The notes under the pieces were generated by a model that did no database searches, was not told where the DNA came from, and saw only the letters and a list, made by a program, of their open reading frames with translations. A stretch of 64,000 nucleotides of DNA from Areca catechu (Eukaryota > Streptophyta > Magnoliopsida > Arecales > Arecaceae): positions 128,880,112 to 128,944,111 of the forward strand of contig CM038047.1 of assembly GCA_021397845.1 (NCBI GenBank), given 5' to 3'. Numbering within the stretch: position 1 is the first letter of the stretch; every line of letters starts with the position of its first letter. The position numbers and the translations under genes are program-made. Of this stretch, positions 21,471 through 33,504 are shown in pieces.

Positions 21471-22509
21471 TGGGAATCACAGCTGACTCCCTATACTCTA
21501 CTAGCTGAAAGTGTTGAAAGTGGAGCTAATACCTAGTTCTGGAGGTAACTCGAGCACATAGCCATTGGATCCTACTCTCTTTACCACTCTAAATAGTCCA
21601 GCTCCCTAGCATGTAACTTTCTAACGGTTCCAGGAGGAAACCATTCAGCCTTAACCTAATCATTACATAGTCTCCTTCGTCAAAGATTTGACCTCGCCTT
21701 TGAGAATCAACCAATTTCTTATAAGTTTCATTACTTAAATTTATTTTGGCTTGAATTTCTTTATGCAAGTTTTTATATGCTGTGCAAAAACTTCGGCAGA
21801 CTCAGAGATCCGTGTGTGGAACTGGTAAAAGGAGCTAGGTCAAGAGGTGGTGTGGGTTTTGTAACCATGCACAATTTCAAATGGACTCTTACCCGTAGAC
21901 CTATTGACCGAGTCATTATATGCAAATTCAGCTCTAGGTAAGTACAAATCCCAGTTCCTATGTTTTCCACCAACAAGACACCTTAGCAGATTGCCTAAAC
22001 TATGGTTCACTACTTCGGTTTGGCCATCAGTCTGGGGATGATAGGTAGTTGAAAACTTAAGTTTCATCCCTAACTTATGCCAAAGGATTTTCCAGAAATA
22101 GCTGGTGAACCGAACATCCATATCTGACACAATGGTCTTGGGTAGGCCATGGAGTCGAACTATATCATTAAAGAACAGGGTGGCTACCTAGACGCATCAA
22201 ATGTTTGGGAACAAGCAAGAAATGGGCCATCTTGGGAATCGGTCTAACTACAACACAGATAGAGTCATGCCTCCTCTGGGTCTTAGGCAAACCTAACACA
22301 AATTCCATGCTCACATCTTGCCAAGGACGATCTGGGACAGGGAGTGGGGTATAAAGGCCTGTGTTCTGTTTTCGCTGTTTAGCAACAGCGCAGGTCCACA
22401 CCTAGCCACAATGTGTGCTACATCTCTTTTAAAGCTAGGCCAGAAAAAATGGTCTTCAATAGCCAGGGTGGTCTTATCTTTTACGAAATGGCTAGCTAAA
22501 CCTCTAGCC
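21347..22509 (-). pseudogene. Integrase of C, tandem copy 1
   Basis: The minus frames give MWTCAVAKQRKQN (last zinc cysteine) at 22401, RPWQDVSMEFVLGLPKT and ICVVVRP (first aspartate region), and then 22130-21840 SDMDVRFTSYFWKILWHKLG, TTYHPQTDGQTEVVNHSL (glutamate) and KSPFEIVHGYK. All three DDE positions are recognisable. Frame breaks occur near 22168. This is the proximal half of a direct tandem duplication whose unit starts GAGTAGAGATAACC. Confidence 0.82.
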
Positions 22510-23650
22510 GAGTAGAGATAACCTGATCATCCAGGATCTTTTCAATCTGCTCTTTCCTCATAGGCCAGTTTGTTGGTGGACACATAAGGTCAGGTTCACT
22601 CTCAAGAGCAAGAATTGGTTCAAAAGCCTCCTCACTGGGATCACAGCTGAGCTCCCCTATACTCTATAGGTCTATGTTGAAAGTGGAGCTAATACCTAGT
22701 TTCTACGGTAACTCGAGCACATAGGCATGGATACTACTCTCCTGTACCACTCTAAATAGTCCACTCCCCTAGCATGTAACTTTCTAACGGTTCCAGGAGG
22801 AAACCATTCAGGCCTTAACCGAATCATTACATAGTCTCCTTCGTCAAAGATTTGACTCGCCTTTGAGAATCAACCAATTTCTTATAATTTCATTACTTAA
22901 ATTTATTTGGGCTTGAATTTCTTTATGCAAGGTTTTTATATGCTGTGCAAAAACTTCGGCAGACTCAGAGATCCGTGTGTGGACTGGTAAAGGAGCTAGG
23001 TCAAGAGTGTGTGGGTTTTGTACCATGCACAATTTCAAATGGACTCTTACCCGTAGACCTATTGACCGAGTCTTATATGCAAATTCAGCTAGGTAAGTAC
23101 AAATCCCAGTTCCTAATGTTTTCACCAACAAGACACTTAGCAGATTGCCTAAACTATGGTTCACTACTTCGGTTTGGCCGTCAGTCTGGGGATGATAGGT
23201 AGTGAAAACTTAAGTTTCATCCCTAACTTATGCCAAAGGATTTTCCAGAAATAGCTGGTGAACCGAACATCCATATCTGACACAATGGTCTTGGGTAGGC
23301 CATGATCGAACTATATCATTAAGAACATGCTACCTTAGACGCATCAAATGTTTGGGAACAAGGCAAAAATGGGCCATCTTGGAAATCGGTCTACTACAAC
23401 ACAGATAGAGTCAGCCTCCTCTGGGTCTTAGGCAAACCTAACACAAATTCCATGCTCACATCTTGCCAAGGGACGATCTGGGACAGGGAGTGGGTATAAG
23501 GCCGTGTGTCTGTTTTCGCTGTTTAGCAACAGCGCAGGTCCGACACCTAGCCACAATGTGTGCTACATCTCTTTTTAAGCTAGGCCAGAAAAAATGTCTT
23601 CAATAGCCAGGGTGGTCTTATCTTTACGAAATGGCTAGCTAAACCTCCAG
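22510..23650 (-). repeat. Integrase of C, tandem copy 2 (direct duplication, 1.14 kb)
   Basis: It repeats 21347-22509 from GAGTAGAGATAACC to AAACCTC. Differences are chiefly single-base losses, so the copy is about 22 bp shorter and its frames are fragmented (for example 23164-22844). It contains the same DDE region and chromodomain start. It may be a real slippage or recombination duplication, or an assembly artefact. Confidence 0.8.
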
Positions 23651-24340
23651 CATGAGTTTCCCAAATCAAGAATTCCCTAAGAGAGGTTCTAGGAATGCAA
23701 AGCCTATTCTTAAAGAACAGAAAGCATCTAAAAGGGAATAATCCTTATGTTCACTAGATGGTCCTTGAGTTAGATCCTGGTATACAGTCTTGAAATCCGG
23801 ACATGACTCATATTCTTCTTTGATGTGCTCAAACCCTATGACTTCAGCCCTAACAGAATTCAATAACAAAGACGACGCTAAGGGCATCAGCTACCTTATT
23901 TTCAGACCCAGCCTTATGCTTCAAAACAAAAGTATAAGGACTGGAATACTCTACCCACTTAGCATGCCTAGGTTAAGCTTCTTCTGAGAATTCAAGAATC
24001 TAGAGCCTCATGGTCGAAAATAGCACAAATTCTTGCGGTAGTAAATAATGTCTCCAGTAACGCAAAGCTTGCACTACCGCATAAAATTCCTTATCATAGG
24101 TAGAATACCTAAGCTTAGCATCATTAAGTTTTTCACTAAAGAAGCTACGGGATGGTTCTCTTGGCTTAGGACTCCACCTATACCTACTCCTAAAGCATCA
24201 CAGGCAACCTCAAATACCTTAAAAGTCCGGTAGTCTTAAAATGGGTGCCTGGGTCATCCTATCCTTAGATCTAGGAAGGCTTATGGGCTGCTTTGGTCCA
24301 CTGAAATTCTCCCTTCCTAATGCAGTCTGTGATAGGAGCA
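23651..24340 (-). pseudogene. RNase H and integrase N-terminus of C
   Basis: The minus frames show RNase H residues around LRYSTYDKEFYAVVQALRYW (about 24130-24060), then the connection and integrase N-terminal region (23887-23666: EVIGFEHIKEEYESCPDFK). Multiple frame changes occur. RNase H removes the RNA template; the N-terminal integrase part binds zinc together with residues at 23640-23540. Confidence 0.72.
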
Positions 24341-25162
24341 ACTACGGTACTAAAAACCCCTTGATGAATCGCCTATAGAAGGTTGCCAAGCCATGGAAAC
24401 TTCTGACTTCATGCACACTGGTCGGCTCTGGCCATTCTACTATGGACCTAATCTTTTCAGGATCGGCAGCCATGCCGTCATGGGTTACAACAAATCCAAG
24501 GAAGATAATCCTACTGGTCATAAATTCATACTTTTTTGAGATTACCGTAGAGACTATCATTCCTCAAAACTTGACAGACTTGTCTAAGGTGGCCTAGGTG
24601 ATCTGCAGGGTCTTACTATAGATCAGGATGTCATCAAAATAGACCACTACAAACTTCCCTATGAAAGCTCTAAGTACCTGGTTATAATCCTCATGAAAGT
24701 ACTAGGGGCATTGGACAACCCAAAAGGCATAACAACCCATTCAAAGAGACCATCCTTAGTTTTGAAGGCTGTTTTCCACTCATCCCCTGGTCTAATCCTA
24801 ACCTGATGATAGCCGCTCTTGAGATCATTTTAGATAAACCATGGCACCGGCAATCATATCAAGCATGTCATCTAGTCTAGGGATGGGGAACCTATACTTG
24901 ATTGTGATTTTATTGATGGCATGACTGTCAACACACATCCTCCACGTGCCATCCTTCTTCGGGGTTAGAAGTGCAGGGACTGCACAAGGGCTAAGACTCT
25001 CTCTAATGAACCCCTTCCTCAACAATTCACCAACCTGCTTTTGCAGTTCTTTATGCTCAGATGGATTCATCCTATAATGGGGCAAGTTGGGTAAAGTAGC
25101 TCCTGGGACTAAATCTATGGAATGCTGAATATCCCTAAGAGGTGGAAGGTGGTCTGGCAGAT
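24341..25162 (-). pseudogene. Reverse transcriptase of C
   Basis: It reads LRKGFIRESLSPCAVPALL, DGTWRMCVDSHAINKITIKY and YRFPIPRLDDMLD, then after a stop near 24825 YHQVRIRPGDEWKTAFKTKD, MPFGLSNAPSTFMR and the catalytic FDD box (VYFDDILIY, about 24650-24625). The thumb/connection (EVRSFHGLATFYRRFIKGF) is at 24420-24350. Motif order is normal. Confidence 0.85.
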
Positions 25163-25830
25163 CCTCGGAAAAAACATCCTCAAATTCTTTTAATAAAGGC
25201 TTAACTTCCTGAGGAGGCTCTGAGGGTGTAGGAGTCCTAAGTTCCTTAGCAGTCAACATCCAAATGGGTGAACCACTATGAATTTCTTGTTCTAGATCCT
25301 TGGAACTAATTAGGTTCACTCCAGTCTTCATTTCTTTGACCTTACTAGTTCCTTTAGCTACCTTGTCCTTAGGAGGGACTGAATGGATTGTGATTTTCTT
25401 CCCATTGAAACTAAAGACATAGGTGTTGGATTTTTCTAAGAGGGTGGCATCATGATCATACAACCAAGGTCTTCCAAGAATTATACTGCTCACCCCCATG
25501 GGCAAGACATCACACCAAATCTTCTCTTGATAGGATTGCATTTGGATTTGGACCTGACATCTAGACTGGATGGGTATAGAGGTAGAGTCTACCCAAGAAA
25601 CCTTATAGGGGTTGGGGTGGGGGACTGTGGTTAAGCCTAACATTTTGACAGTGCTAGTAGAAATGGCATTTACACAGCTCCCACTATCTATGATGATTTT
25701 ACAAACCTTATCCCCTAGTTTAAGGAAAGTCTGTAGGATGTTAGTCCTACGCCAATCTTCCTGAACTTTAGTCTGGGACAGGATGCATCTCACAACTCCT
25801 AATTGGTCAGACTCTGTGGATTCTTCCTCT
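25163..25830 (-). CDS. Protease domain of C (part of gag-pol)
   Basis: The open minus frame from 25793 carries VCKIIIDSGSCVNAIS (retropepsin active site DSG, about 25690) and IWCDVLPMGVSSIILGRPWL (family-typical C-terminal ILG motif, about 25490). A charged linker leads without a stop into RT; the frame is open to 24825 (322 aa). The homologous segment in I (58302-59564) has a much longer acidic linker. Confidence 0.82.
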
Positions 25831-25930
25831 CCTTCATACTCATCACCAAATTCATTCCAGCCTCATAAACCTCTTCTTCAAACTCTTCATTAGGCTCGGA
25901 ATTCTCTTCTCCTCTCTCTTCTATATATAG

Positions 25931-27000
25931 GGATCTACGAGGGCACTAGCTAGAAACATGACCTACCTTATGACACTTAAAACAAGCTATGGCTGTGTAC
26001 TGATTGGAGATATGACCGGGCTTCTGGCACTTAAAACAGACGATACTAGGGGTTCTCTGGGTGTCAGGTGCCTTACCTTTGTCCATGGGCCTAGGGGTGG
26101 GGATACCCTGATTAGGCTTGCTAGGGGTAACTTGGCTAGGTCCATTTCTTTGGATTGGGGCACTAACCCTAGATGGCATGGGTCCTCTCTGAAACTTCTC
26201 AGTGTTCAATGCAATTTGATAGGCTTGGTCTAGGTCAGTAACCTCTCTCAGAAATAACTCTCTCTTAATATCTTCCCTAAGCCCAGCCCTAAATCTAGAC
26301 AAAGTGACCTCATGGGCTTCACTCACATCACATCTCATTAGGTATTCATCAAAGGTGGTTATGTAGTCTGAAACAGATCGGTTCCCTTGTTTCAAAGTCT
26401 GCCATTGGTCTAACAGATTTTGTTGGTAGGAAATGGGTAGGTACTTGTCTCTAAGTTTCTCTTTCATACCCTGCCAAGTGGTTGTGGGCTATACATTTTG
26501 TCTTCTAGTGGTCAGCTCAATGTTTCCCCAGTATACCTAGCTTGACGTATTAATTTCATCTTGGCAAACTTGAATTTCCTCTCCTCAGACATGGCATACC
26601 ACTCAAAGTACTGGTCCATCTCACCCTCCCAATCAGAATACACCTTAGGATTTAAGCTACCATCAAAAGTGGGTACATCTAACTTGATGTTCCGAATGAA
26701 CCTATCATCTCTATCCTCAGGTTCTAGGTCAGGCCTCCTATGATTAGGTTCAGGATCTCGGTATAAAGGTCTTCTAGGCTCTTGGTGTGGGTGAGGTTGA
26801 GGCACATTAAAATCTGGGTCAGGAGTCCAATTTCGATGCCTAGGTTCCTCAAGTACTTGGACTCGATCCCTAAGCTGGGCAAAATTCTCATTCATATCCT
26901 GACTTAATTTGTTCATACTCTCAGTAAGAGCTCTAACCATGGCCTCTAAATCAGGTTGGGTTTGACCAGGTTGGTAGGGTACTCCATTTCGGGGAGACAT
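25931..27000 (-). pseudogene. gag of C
   Basis: The likely start is MSPRNGVPYQPGQTQPDLEA near 27000. The first frame ends near 26512 with KMKLIRQARYTG. The second (26467-25946) holds the retrotransposon gag core (LRDKYLPISYQQNLLDQWQ, FRAGLREDIKRELFLREV) and two zinc knuckles: CFKCQKPGHISNQY, whose last Cys is Tyr, and CFKCHKVGHVSS, whose last Cys is not seen before the stop. One frame break occurs around 26470-26512. Confidence 0.85.
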
Positions 27001-27895
27001 GATGCAATCAAGCACACAAAATGAGACTCAACTGAACGACTACGGGCTAACTAGACCTAGAGCCCAAACTAGATGACCAATCAGAATGGCAAGCTAGCCT
27101 GTAGTAACTCAGGACTCAGCCAGGCAGGTGTAAGGGGAGTGTTAGGTCCCTGAATGCCAATCCTAGACACCAATCAAAGATTGGCCAGGTAGGCAGACCA
27201 GCACACAAGCCCTTCGGGATGGAATCCCTGAACCACCATTCTAGACACTGAGTACAAAGTACACACAGAGTAACCAGACAAACTGACTCAACACTAGCCT
27301 TGACCCGACTTGTTGATGTCCCTAGCCCACTAGGGCAAATTAGGTCTAATCAATTTTTAGATTAAAGGCTTAGGTTCGAATGAAGGGGTGGTGGTTTTGG
27401 GCTAAGGAGAGGTTATCAACTCCTCCCCTTATCTTAGATGCTCAAATGCCCTTAAGATGAATTAAGAGATGAACACTCAAAATAAATGGATTGCAGAACA
27501 CAAAAATAGAGTTGTAGTAATTTAATTCTCAAAAATTTTATGGAAACCAATAAATCATGGGAAAATTATGAAAATTAGTTTGAATTATACTGGTTTTAGA
27601 AAAATAAAAATCATGAATTTAGAGTTACTTGTAGTGAGAAATAATTCCTGCAACAGGGCAATTACAGGCTGAAAACAGAGCACTTCCCCCGTTTACAATT
27701 CCTGCTATGTAGTTATAACCCAACGGATCCCCTACACGCCCTAGGAACACCCCGTGGAATGGGAAGAGGAGGTTTGCACCTCGCTTCGTTCCTAGGACCG
27801 GACGTCCTGGGGAGTCTACTTCGAGCAGACAAAGTAAAAAGAGAGAGACTCAAACAAGCAATCAAACAGAAACCCTAGACAGAGCTCTAATACCA
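27001..27895 (-). other. Leader and PBS of C
   Basis: This is an untranslated leader with the PBS TGGTATTAGAGC (minus, 27895-27884) four bases from the LTR. There is only one PBS here, unlike A and I. The sequence is conserved with the leaders of A and I; a T-run (27957-27974) lies just inside the LTR. No ORF of note. Confidence 0.8.
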
Positions 27896-27899
27896 AAAA

Positions 27900-29509
27900 T
27901 GATGCAGAACAAAGAACAAAGAAGCGTATGCGGAAGTAAATTTAGGATTAATTTCTCTTTTTTTTTTTTTTTTTATATATTTCAGAAATTGGCTTTGACT
28001 CAAAGTAAAGCTAAACTAAGTTGAAGGAAACTAGGTAAGGATTGAAAGCACAATTTAGATGAAACTAAATTATCAGAGTAGTTCAGAAATAACGGATCGC
28101 TGGGGGTTGAGAAACTCCCAGACCTAGGGTTTCGCTCTGAACTTTCAACAGGACAGAAATAGAGTGGAGAGATGGTTTACTAACCAGACAGTGATCTTCT
28201 CAGAATTTGGGTGGAAGAACTCTCTCGAGCAGATTGTTGGATCCTCGGATTCGGCTATCTTCGCAATGGATCCTCCAATACTAGTCTTGTGGCTTGGTCG
28301 GCTTCTCCTGGACTCAAGATCTGGGAAGAAGATAAACAAGTGAGGGATTCAGAGACTCAGGGAAGGATTTACCAGTTCGAAGAACTTGAAGGCTGATGTC
28401 GCTGAGATCCGGATCCTCTTGAAGGCTGATTCGACTTCTACTGGAAAGAGCTTTGGATCTGAAGTACCTGGACTGTAGCTGGATGCTGGTGGTCGGCCTG
28501 GACTTGGAGAGGGTGGCCGTGAGAGGTGGGATAAGCTAGGTCTTGGTGGAAAGAAAGGGGTGATGGGCGGCTAGGGTTTGGGAGTGGAGTGGCTAACCTA
28601 GTGTTTGGGTTTTGGAGATCTCACACCTCCTCAAGGTTCCTGGGGAACCCGGATTTACTCCCTCACGGAGCTCAACACCTGGATGCAAGTGCGGAAGAGA
28701 GAAAACACAAAGTTTGCTCACAAAAAAAATGGTTTCATTCATCTGATTTAAACTTACAAGAGGGGTTTAATTTATAAGGCTTTACAAGGGAGTAGGGTTT
28801 TACATCTTTCCATGTGGGACTAAAGGAGGGGATCTACAAATCAGGATAATCCATACACATATGGTTGGCCAAGGTACCAAAAAATTTTATTAGGGTTATA
28901 AAAGGCAGGTAGATGGCGCCTCCTTGCTTGGGTCTTCAAGAGAATTTCTTTCCTTCCATGGATCAACTCTTTTGGACTCCTCCTTTTCTTCCTCCCTAAG
29001 TCAAGGCCCTTCCCATCTTTGTTTTGGATATTTTTGGCAGGTAGTGGGCGCCTCCTTGAAGTTCTCTCCAAGAGAATTTCTTCCCTTTCTTAGTTTGGTT
29101 CTTTTGGGAAAGACTTGGGCCGCCCTCTTGATTTGTGGACTCCTGGTGGATTTCTCCTCAACTGGCGCATGAGAGAAGGAAGCTGCTATCTGTGGCGTGG
29201 GGACCAAAGGCTGCTGGATGTAGATATGGTGCCCCCTGGACTCAGGCGTATGGCTGGGAGTGTGGCTGGGAGTATGGCGCCCACTTGCTAGGCCTTGGGA
29301 GAAAATGTAACACCCCAGGTTGAAGCCCTAGTCCACTACTGAGTCAACATGACTCAATAAAATAAAATGCAGGTAATGTAGACTCAAGCTAAATTGAGTT
29401 GATCTAGTCAACTCTTATTACAAACCAAAAACCCTAATTCTTCGGGCAAGGTTAATCAGAGATCCAGATGGAGCTCTGAAGTCTTCTTCTGAGTCTGGTG
29501 CCCGCACCA
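27900..29509 (-). repeat. 5' LTR of C (1,610 bp)
   Basis: It starts TGGTGCGGGCACCA (29509, minus) and ends TTCTGCATCA (27900). A TATA-like TTATAAATTAAACC lies on the minus strand near 28766-28780. Its end is the simple (single) terminus. Flank beyond 29509 is GTATG. Confidence 0.9.
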
Positions 29510-29664
29510 GTATGGTCTATAACTAGGGAGGATCCCTTCTTATCTGTAACTTAGATCTCCAGGAGGCTCCCTAACCTGTCTGGAACCTCCATGGATGTAA
29601 GAGACTTTTGATCAATGAAGGCTTTTGTTTCGACCATCGTGTGCTTTTCCTTCTTGTATCCTTT
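29510..29664. other. 155-bp island between C and S
   Basis: Non-coding sequence between the 5' LTR edge of C and the 3' LTR edge of S. It could be the remaining U3 part of the 5' LTR of T, or older flanking DNA. I see no motif that decides. Confidence 0.3.
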
Positions 29665-30522
29665 TGTTGCCCAAGTGGCTTCCTAAGAGAGGGTGAATTG
29701 GGATTATAAAAACTTTGGCAAGTATGTGCAATTTAAAAATCCTTTTTGTATTGTGGTGCAATATGCAATGCAAAAGCAATTAAATAAATGCAATAAGGTA
29801 AAGTAAGTTCAATCACAAACACAAGGAATTTAGAGTGGTTCGGAGCAACCGGCTCCTACGTCCACTACCCAAGCACCACTTGGGATTTCCACCATATCCC
29901 TCAATAGGAATATAGTTAGATTGTTTTAACAAGCTCACAATCCAAATGTATAATACAATTTGGTTTTACCAAGATCACCAAAGAAAACCCAACTCCCTTT
30001 GGTTTTAAACAGGATCACCAAAGAAACCCTAATCTTGATTTTAAAATGGGATCACCAAGAACCCAACTTAGGTTTTCACAAGATTCACCTAAAAACCTTA
30101 AACCTTCTTTTAAGACACAGCCCCTTGCTATTTTTAGGATAAAACAAAGATATGTCAAAAGTATAAAGCAACTATATAACAAACTGAGTTTGTTTAAGTG
30201 TTGCAGATGAAGATCAAAGTGAAGCCTTGCCTTGAATGCTCTTTTAAGGCTCTTCAAGATGCTTCTTTACTTCTTCAAAAGGTGGATTCAATGATGAAGA
30301 GAAGTTGGTGGAGCTTTGAATCCTATCTTGAATGCTCTTGAAGTGGGTTGGTGAAAGACTTGAAGACTTTTCAAAACCCAAGATAAAATAATGAATAATC
30401 CCTTAAAAATTTGTTTAATCCATCAAAAATACTCCCTTTTATAGTTTTCCATGAGATATAGCCGTTGTAGGGCATAGAAAATTGAGAAAGAGCTGTTGGA
30501 GACCTTTTGGAGTTCAAAATCA
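29665..30522 (-). repeat. 3' LTR of S (about 858 bp)
   Basis: The 3' end GGGCAACA is at 29665 and the same end recurs at 55357. The TATA box CTATAAAAGGGAG (minus, about 30433-30445) supports LTR function. The left boundary near 30522 (TGATTTTGAAC after CTAAAAGT) is inferred from TG/CA and a weak purine tract. Confidence 0.65.
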
Positions 30523-30526
30523 ACTT

Positions 30527-31635
30527 TTAGTAACTAGCCATTAGACTATAGAAAATGGTCGCTCGAGTCAGCTCAAGGTCCATGAGTCTGTCATCATCAC
30601 CTAAACCAATAGTAATAGATCCTCTGAGAGGTGATCGAGGTGTAGAAGGAGCTGGCTCAAAAGGTCCAGCCTTGTCAGCATGTGGCTCAGCCTCGGGGCA
30701 TCCTGTCTCTATCATGCCTTATCATCCTCTCCTGAGTCCTTATCAGAATGTGTCATTGGATGTCCTGAACTCTTCCTGATCCAGTGACCCTCAACCTTTA
30801 TGAATCCCATCCTGGTCAAAGATTTAATGTTGTATTTGTCTGTATGCAATAATAATCTACTATCCTCTCCAGATAAATCAACATGAGCATCCTAAAATAG
30901 TAAGGTAGAAACCATGCCATACGGAAGACATGCTCATGCCCTACGAGCAGCTTCCCTCATCTAAGACAACATAATAAAAGGTAAGTTGAGGGCCTCCCCC
31001 TCAACTAAACATCTCATAAAGACTAGGTCTCTCTCACTCACCCAGTTGAATCTCCCAGTCCAGGGAAGAAAAATGTGGCTAATGATGTTATGTAGCAACC
31101 TCATCTCCAATGAGAGTTAGTTGGCTCTAACATGTATCACACCAATCACATTAGTCCTTTCAAGTATAATTCTCAGTGTCTTCTATTTTTCTTTCAATAC
31201 TAAGTAGCCTTCTCCCTCTTTAGGTATATGAAGAATATTAGATAATTTCTGCTCATTAATCTCAATGTGTTTCCCCTTCACAATAGTTTCAATGTAAAAA
31301 GCACCAAGAGACATATTCTCGAAAAACTGTCTGACAAAATTAGGATATGTAAAAAGATTAAGCATGCAAAAATCCTTCCAACCTTGAGCTACTAACCAAT
31401 CACCAATTTTTAAACTCTCTTGTTCTAGAAATGTGAAATCTATGCAATGGACCGAGGTTACTTGCCTATTCCCCATCAAAATTACATGTCTTGGAGCTTC
31501 TTGTTCCTCTTCATGCTCTTCTTGTTGTTCCTCTGTCAGATTTGAGGTGTCAAGCCTTTTTTTGGTCCTCCTTTCCTCTGCAATTGACTGAACAACCTTC
31601 CTAGCCTTCTTTGCCACGGCTTTCCTAAAAGCCAT
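30527..31635 (-). pseudogene. Extra ORF of S downstream of pol (plant transposon-protein-like domain)
   Basis: A clean 150-aa frame starts at 31635 (basic start MAFRKAVAKKARK) and ends at 31183. The similarity continues in other frames with MRLLHNIISHIFLPWTGRFN, DLVFMRCLVEGEALNLPFI, LPYGMVSTLLF, DAHVDLSGED and RMGFIKVEGHWIRK, ending in the 62-aa frame at 30715-30527. The pattern resembles the 'putative plant transposon protein' family (Transposase_32-like) rather than an envelope, although the position is that of the SIRE env-like ORF. Function unknown; several breaks. Confidence 0.6.
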
Positions 31636-32000
31636 CTAGGTTAGATTAGGGTTTTGGAAGGGTGTAGAAGAGTTCTAAGAGCTTTTCTTAGGTAAGGAAA
31701 AGGAAACGGCTAAGGAAAAATAGGAAGGGCAGAAAGAAATGACAAATTTAAACCTATGATAACCTATTTAAAAAGCATTGGCCCAACTCTCGAGTTGGTT
31801 CACCAGAACAGCATGTGGTTCAAGTCGGCTCGAGCACAAATCTAGGTCAAAACTCGAAAAATGACAAAATAAATTTTTATTGGTTTCTTAATACTAGAGG
31901 AGGTGGTCATAAGTTCTAGAAGGAATTTTGAAATGTCTAGATAGTTTCTCTTTATTTTTTAAGAAATTAGGTCAAAACATTTAGAATGAGTTACACTGAC
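31636..32000 (-). other. Spacer between RNase H and the extra ORF of S
   Basis: 365 bp of AT-rich sequence without an ORF, carrying the end of pol (stop region after HLIRDHV and its C-terminal tail, 32106-32000) and the leader of the extra ORF. It may hold the splice or internal initiation signals that such an ORF needs; none is obvious. Confidence 0.5.
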
Positions 32001-32525
32001 CTAACTCGCCTCTAATCTTTTCAAATCTATCTTGACTAAGTGGTTTGGTAAAAATGTCAGCAAGTTGATCTTCAGTAGGCACAAATTTTAATTCAACAAT
32101 ATTATTCAAACATGATCTCGAATCAAATGATGTCTAATTTCTATATGCTTAGTTTGAGAATGCTGAATTGGATTTCTAAATAAATTAATAGCACTAGTGT
32201 TATCACATTTAATAGAAATTTTAGATTGGACAACACCATAATCTTCTAGTTGTTGCTTGATCCACAACACTTGTGCACAACAGCTCTCCAAAACCACATA
32301 TTCTACCTCAATAATAGATAGTGCTACAAAGTTCTGTTTATGACAGTGCCACGAAATCAAGTTAACACCTAGAAATTGACAAGTACCACTTATACTTTTT
32401 CTATCAATTTTACAGCCTCCATAATCAGCATCAGAATAACTAATTAATTTTAAAAATGAATGCTTGGAATACCATAATCCTAGATTGCATGTGCCTTTAA
32501 GATACTTTATGATTCTTTTAACAGC
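32000..32525 (-). pseudogene. RNase H of S
   Basis: It reads HIIAVKRIIKYLKGTCNLGL in the first part, then ISYSDADYGGCKID (catalytic Asp), ISWHCHKQNFVALSIIEVEY (Glu) and CDNTSAINLFRNPIQHSQTK (Asp), ending HIEIRHHLIRDHV. This is the Ty1/copia RNase H. Its upstream end at 32525 meets RT of element G. Confidence 0.82.
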
Positions 32526-33504
32526 AATGATGTGTGCCTTCAGGCTGTATCATATACACCTCCTCATCTAGCTCCCCATTTAGGAAAGCGGTTCGAACAT
32601 CCAACTGCTAGATCTCATAGTCAAAATGTGCTGCTGACGCAAGCATGATCCAAATAGGCTTGAGCATTGCTATAGGGGAGAATGTCTTGTCATAATCGAT
32701 ACCATATCGCTGACGATATTCCTTGGCTACCATATGGGCTTTATAGGTCTCCACCTTCCCATCTATGCCCCTTTTTCTCTTGGAAAATCCACTTGCTCCT
32801 GATAGGTTTTATCCCTTTAGGTGGATCATCTAATGTCCATACATTGTTGATCTCCATGGACTCCATCACGAATTGCATGGCTCCAAGCCATGCCTTAGAG
32901 TCAGATCTCTGAAGTGCATCCATATAGGTGATCGGATCCTCATTGTTTTCATCAAGCTCATTGGGATCACCGTCCCGAACTAAGAAACCATAGTATCTGT
33001 CCGGCTGATGTGGTACTCTATTGAATCTCCTATTAATGGGTTCCAAGTGTGATCCAATCACATCCGGTTCTATGATGTCCTTAGAGTGTGCAGGTTCTTC
33101 TACTGGTTGAACTTTACCAAGTTCAATCTTAGAGGCTACAGTTCCTTCTCCAAGGAACTCCTTTTTCAAAAAGATAGCCCTAAGAGCAACGAACACTTTC
33201 TGTTCATCCTCCAAGTAGAAGAAATACTCTTTTATTTCCTTAGGATACCAAATAAATAGGCACCGATTAGACCTAGGACCAAGTTTATCTGAGTCTAAAT
33301 GCTTTACATAAGCCAGAGAACCCCAGACCCGAAGGTGTGAAATTGAGGGCTTACGTCCAGTCCATGACTCATATGGAGTGGAGACAACAGACTTACTTGG
33401 AATATCATTCAGCAAGTAACAAGCTATCTCAAGTGCATATTCTCAGAAGGATAGCAGCAGAGTTGCAAAGCGATCATGGATCGAACCATGTCCAACAGGA
33501 ATCG
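32526..33504 (-). pseudogene. Integrase C-terminus and RT N-terminus of G
   Basis: The 224-aa frame from 33415 reads MLNDIPSKSVVSTPYESWTG, SHLRVWGSLAY, YFFYLEDEQKVFVALRAIF (integrase C-terminal region), then MESMEINNVWTL (start of RT). Downstream fragments to 32526 carry the DVRTAFLNGELDEEVY-type RT motif in other frames. Homologous to H 43166-44050. Confidence 0.8.

Larger units (their letters stand above)
20220..29509 (-). mobile_element. Element C: chromovirus with gag-pol, 3' LTR truncated
   Basis: The 5' LTR is 27900-29509 (1,610 bp), PBS 27884-27895, leader, gag, protease, RT, RNase H, integrase, chromodomain, PPT, then the 3' LTR 20220-21178 missing its last ~640 bp. Gag with CCHC knuckles, DSGS protease, FDD RT and a chromodomain after integrase define a Ty3/gypsy chromovirus. 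Integrase contains a 1.16-kb tandem duplication. It sits in the 5' LTR region of T, but the truncated left end leaves no target duplication to verify. It is the most complete polymerase set in the window and a plausible relative of the source that mobilised D, E and I. Confidence 0.88.
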
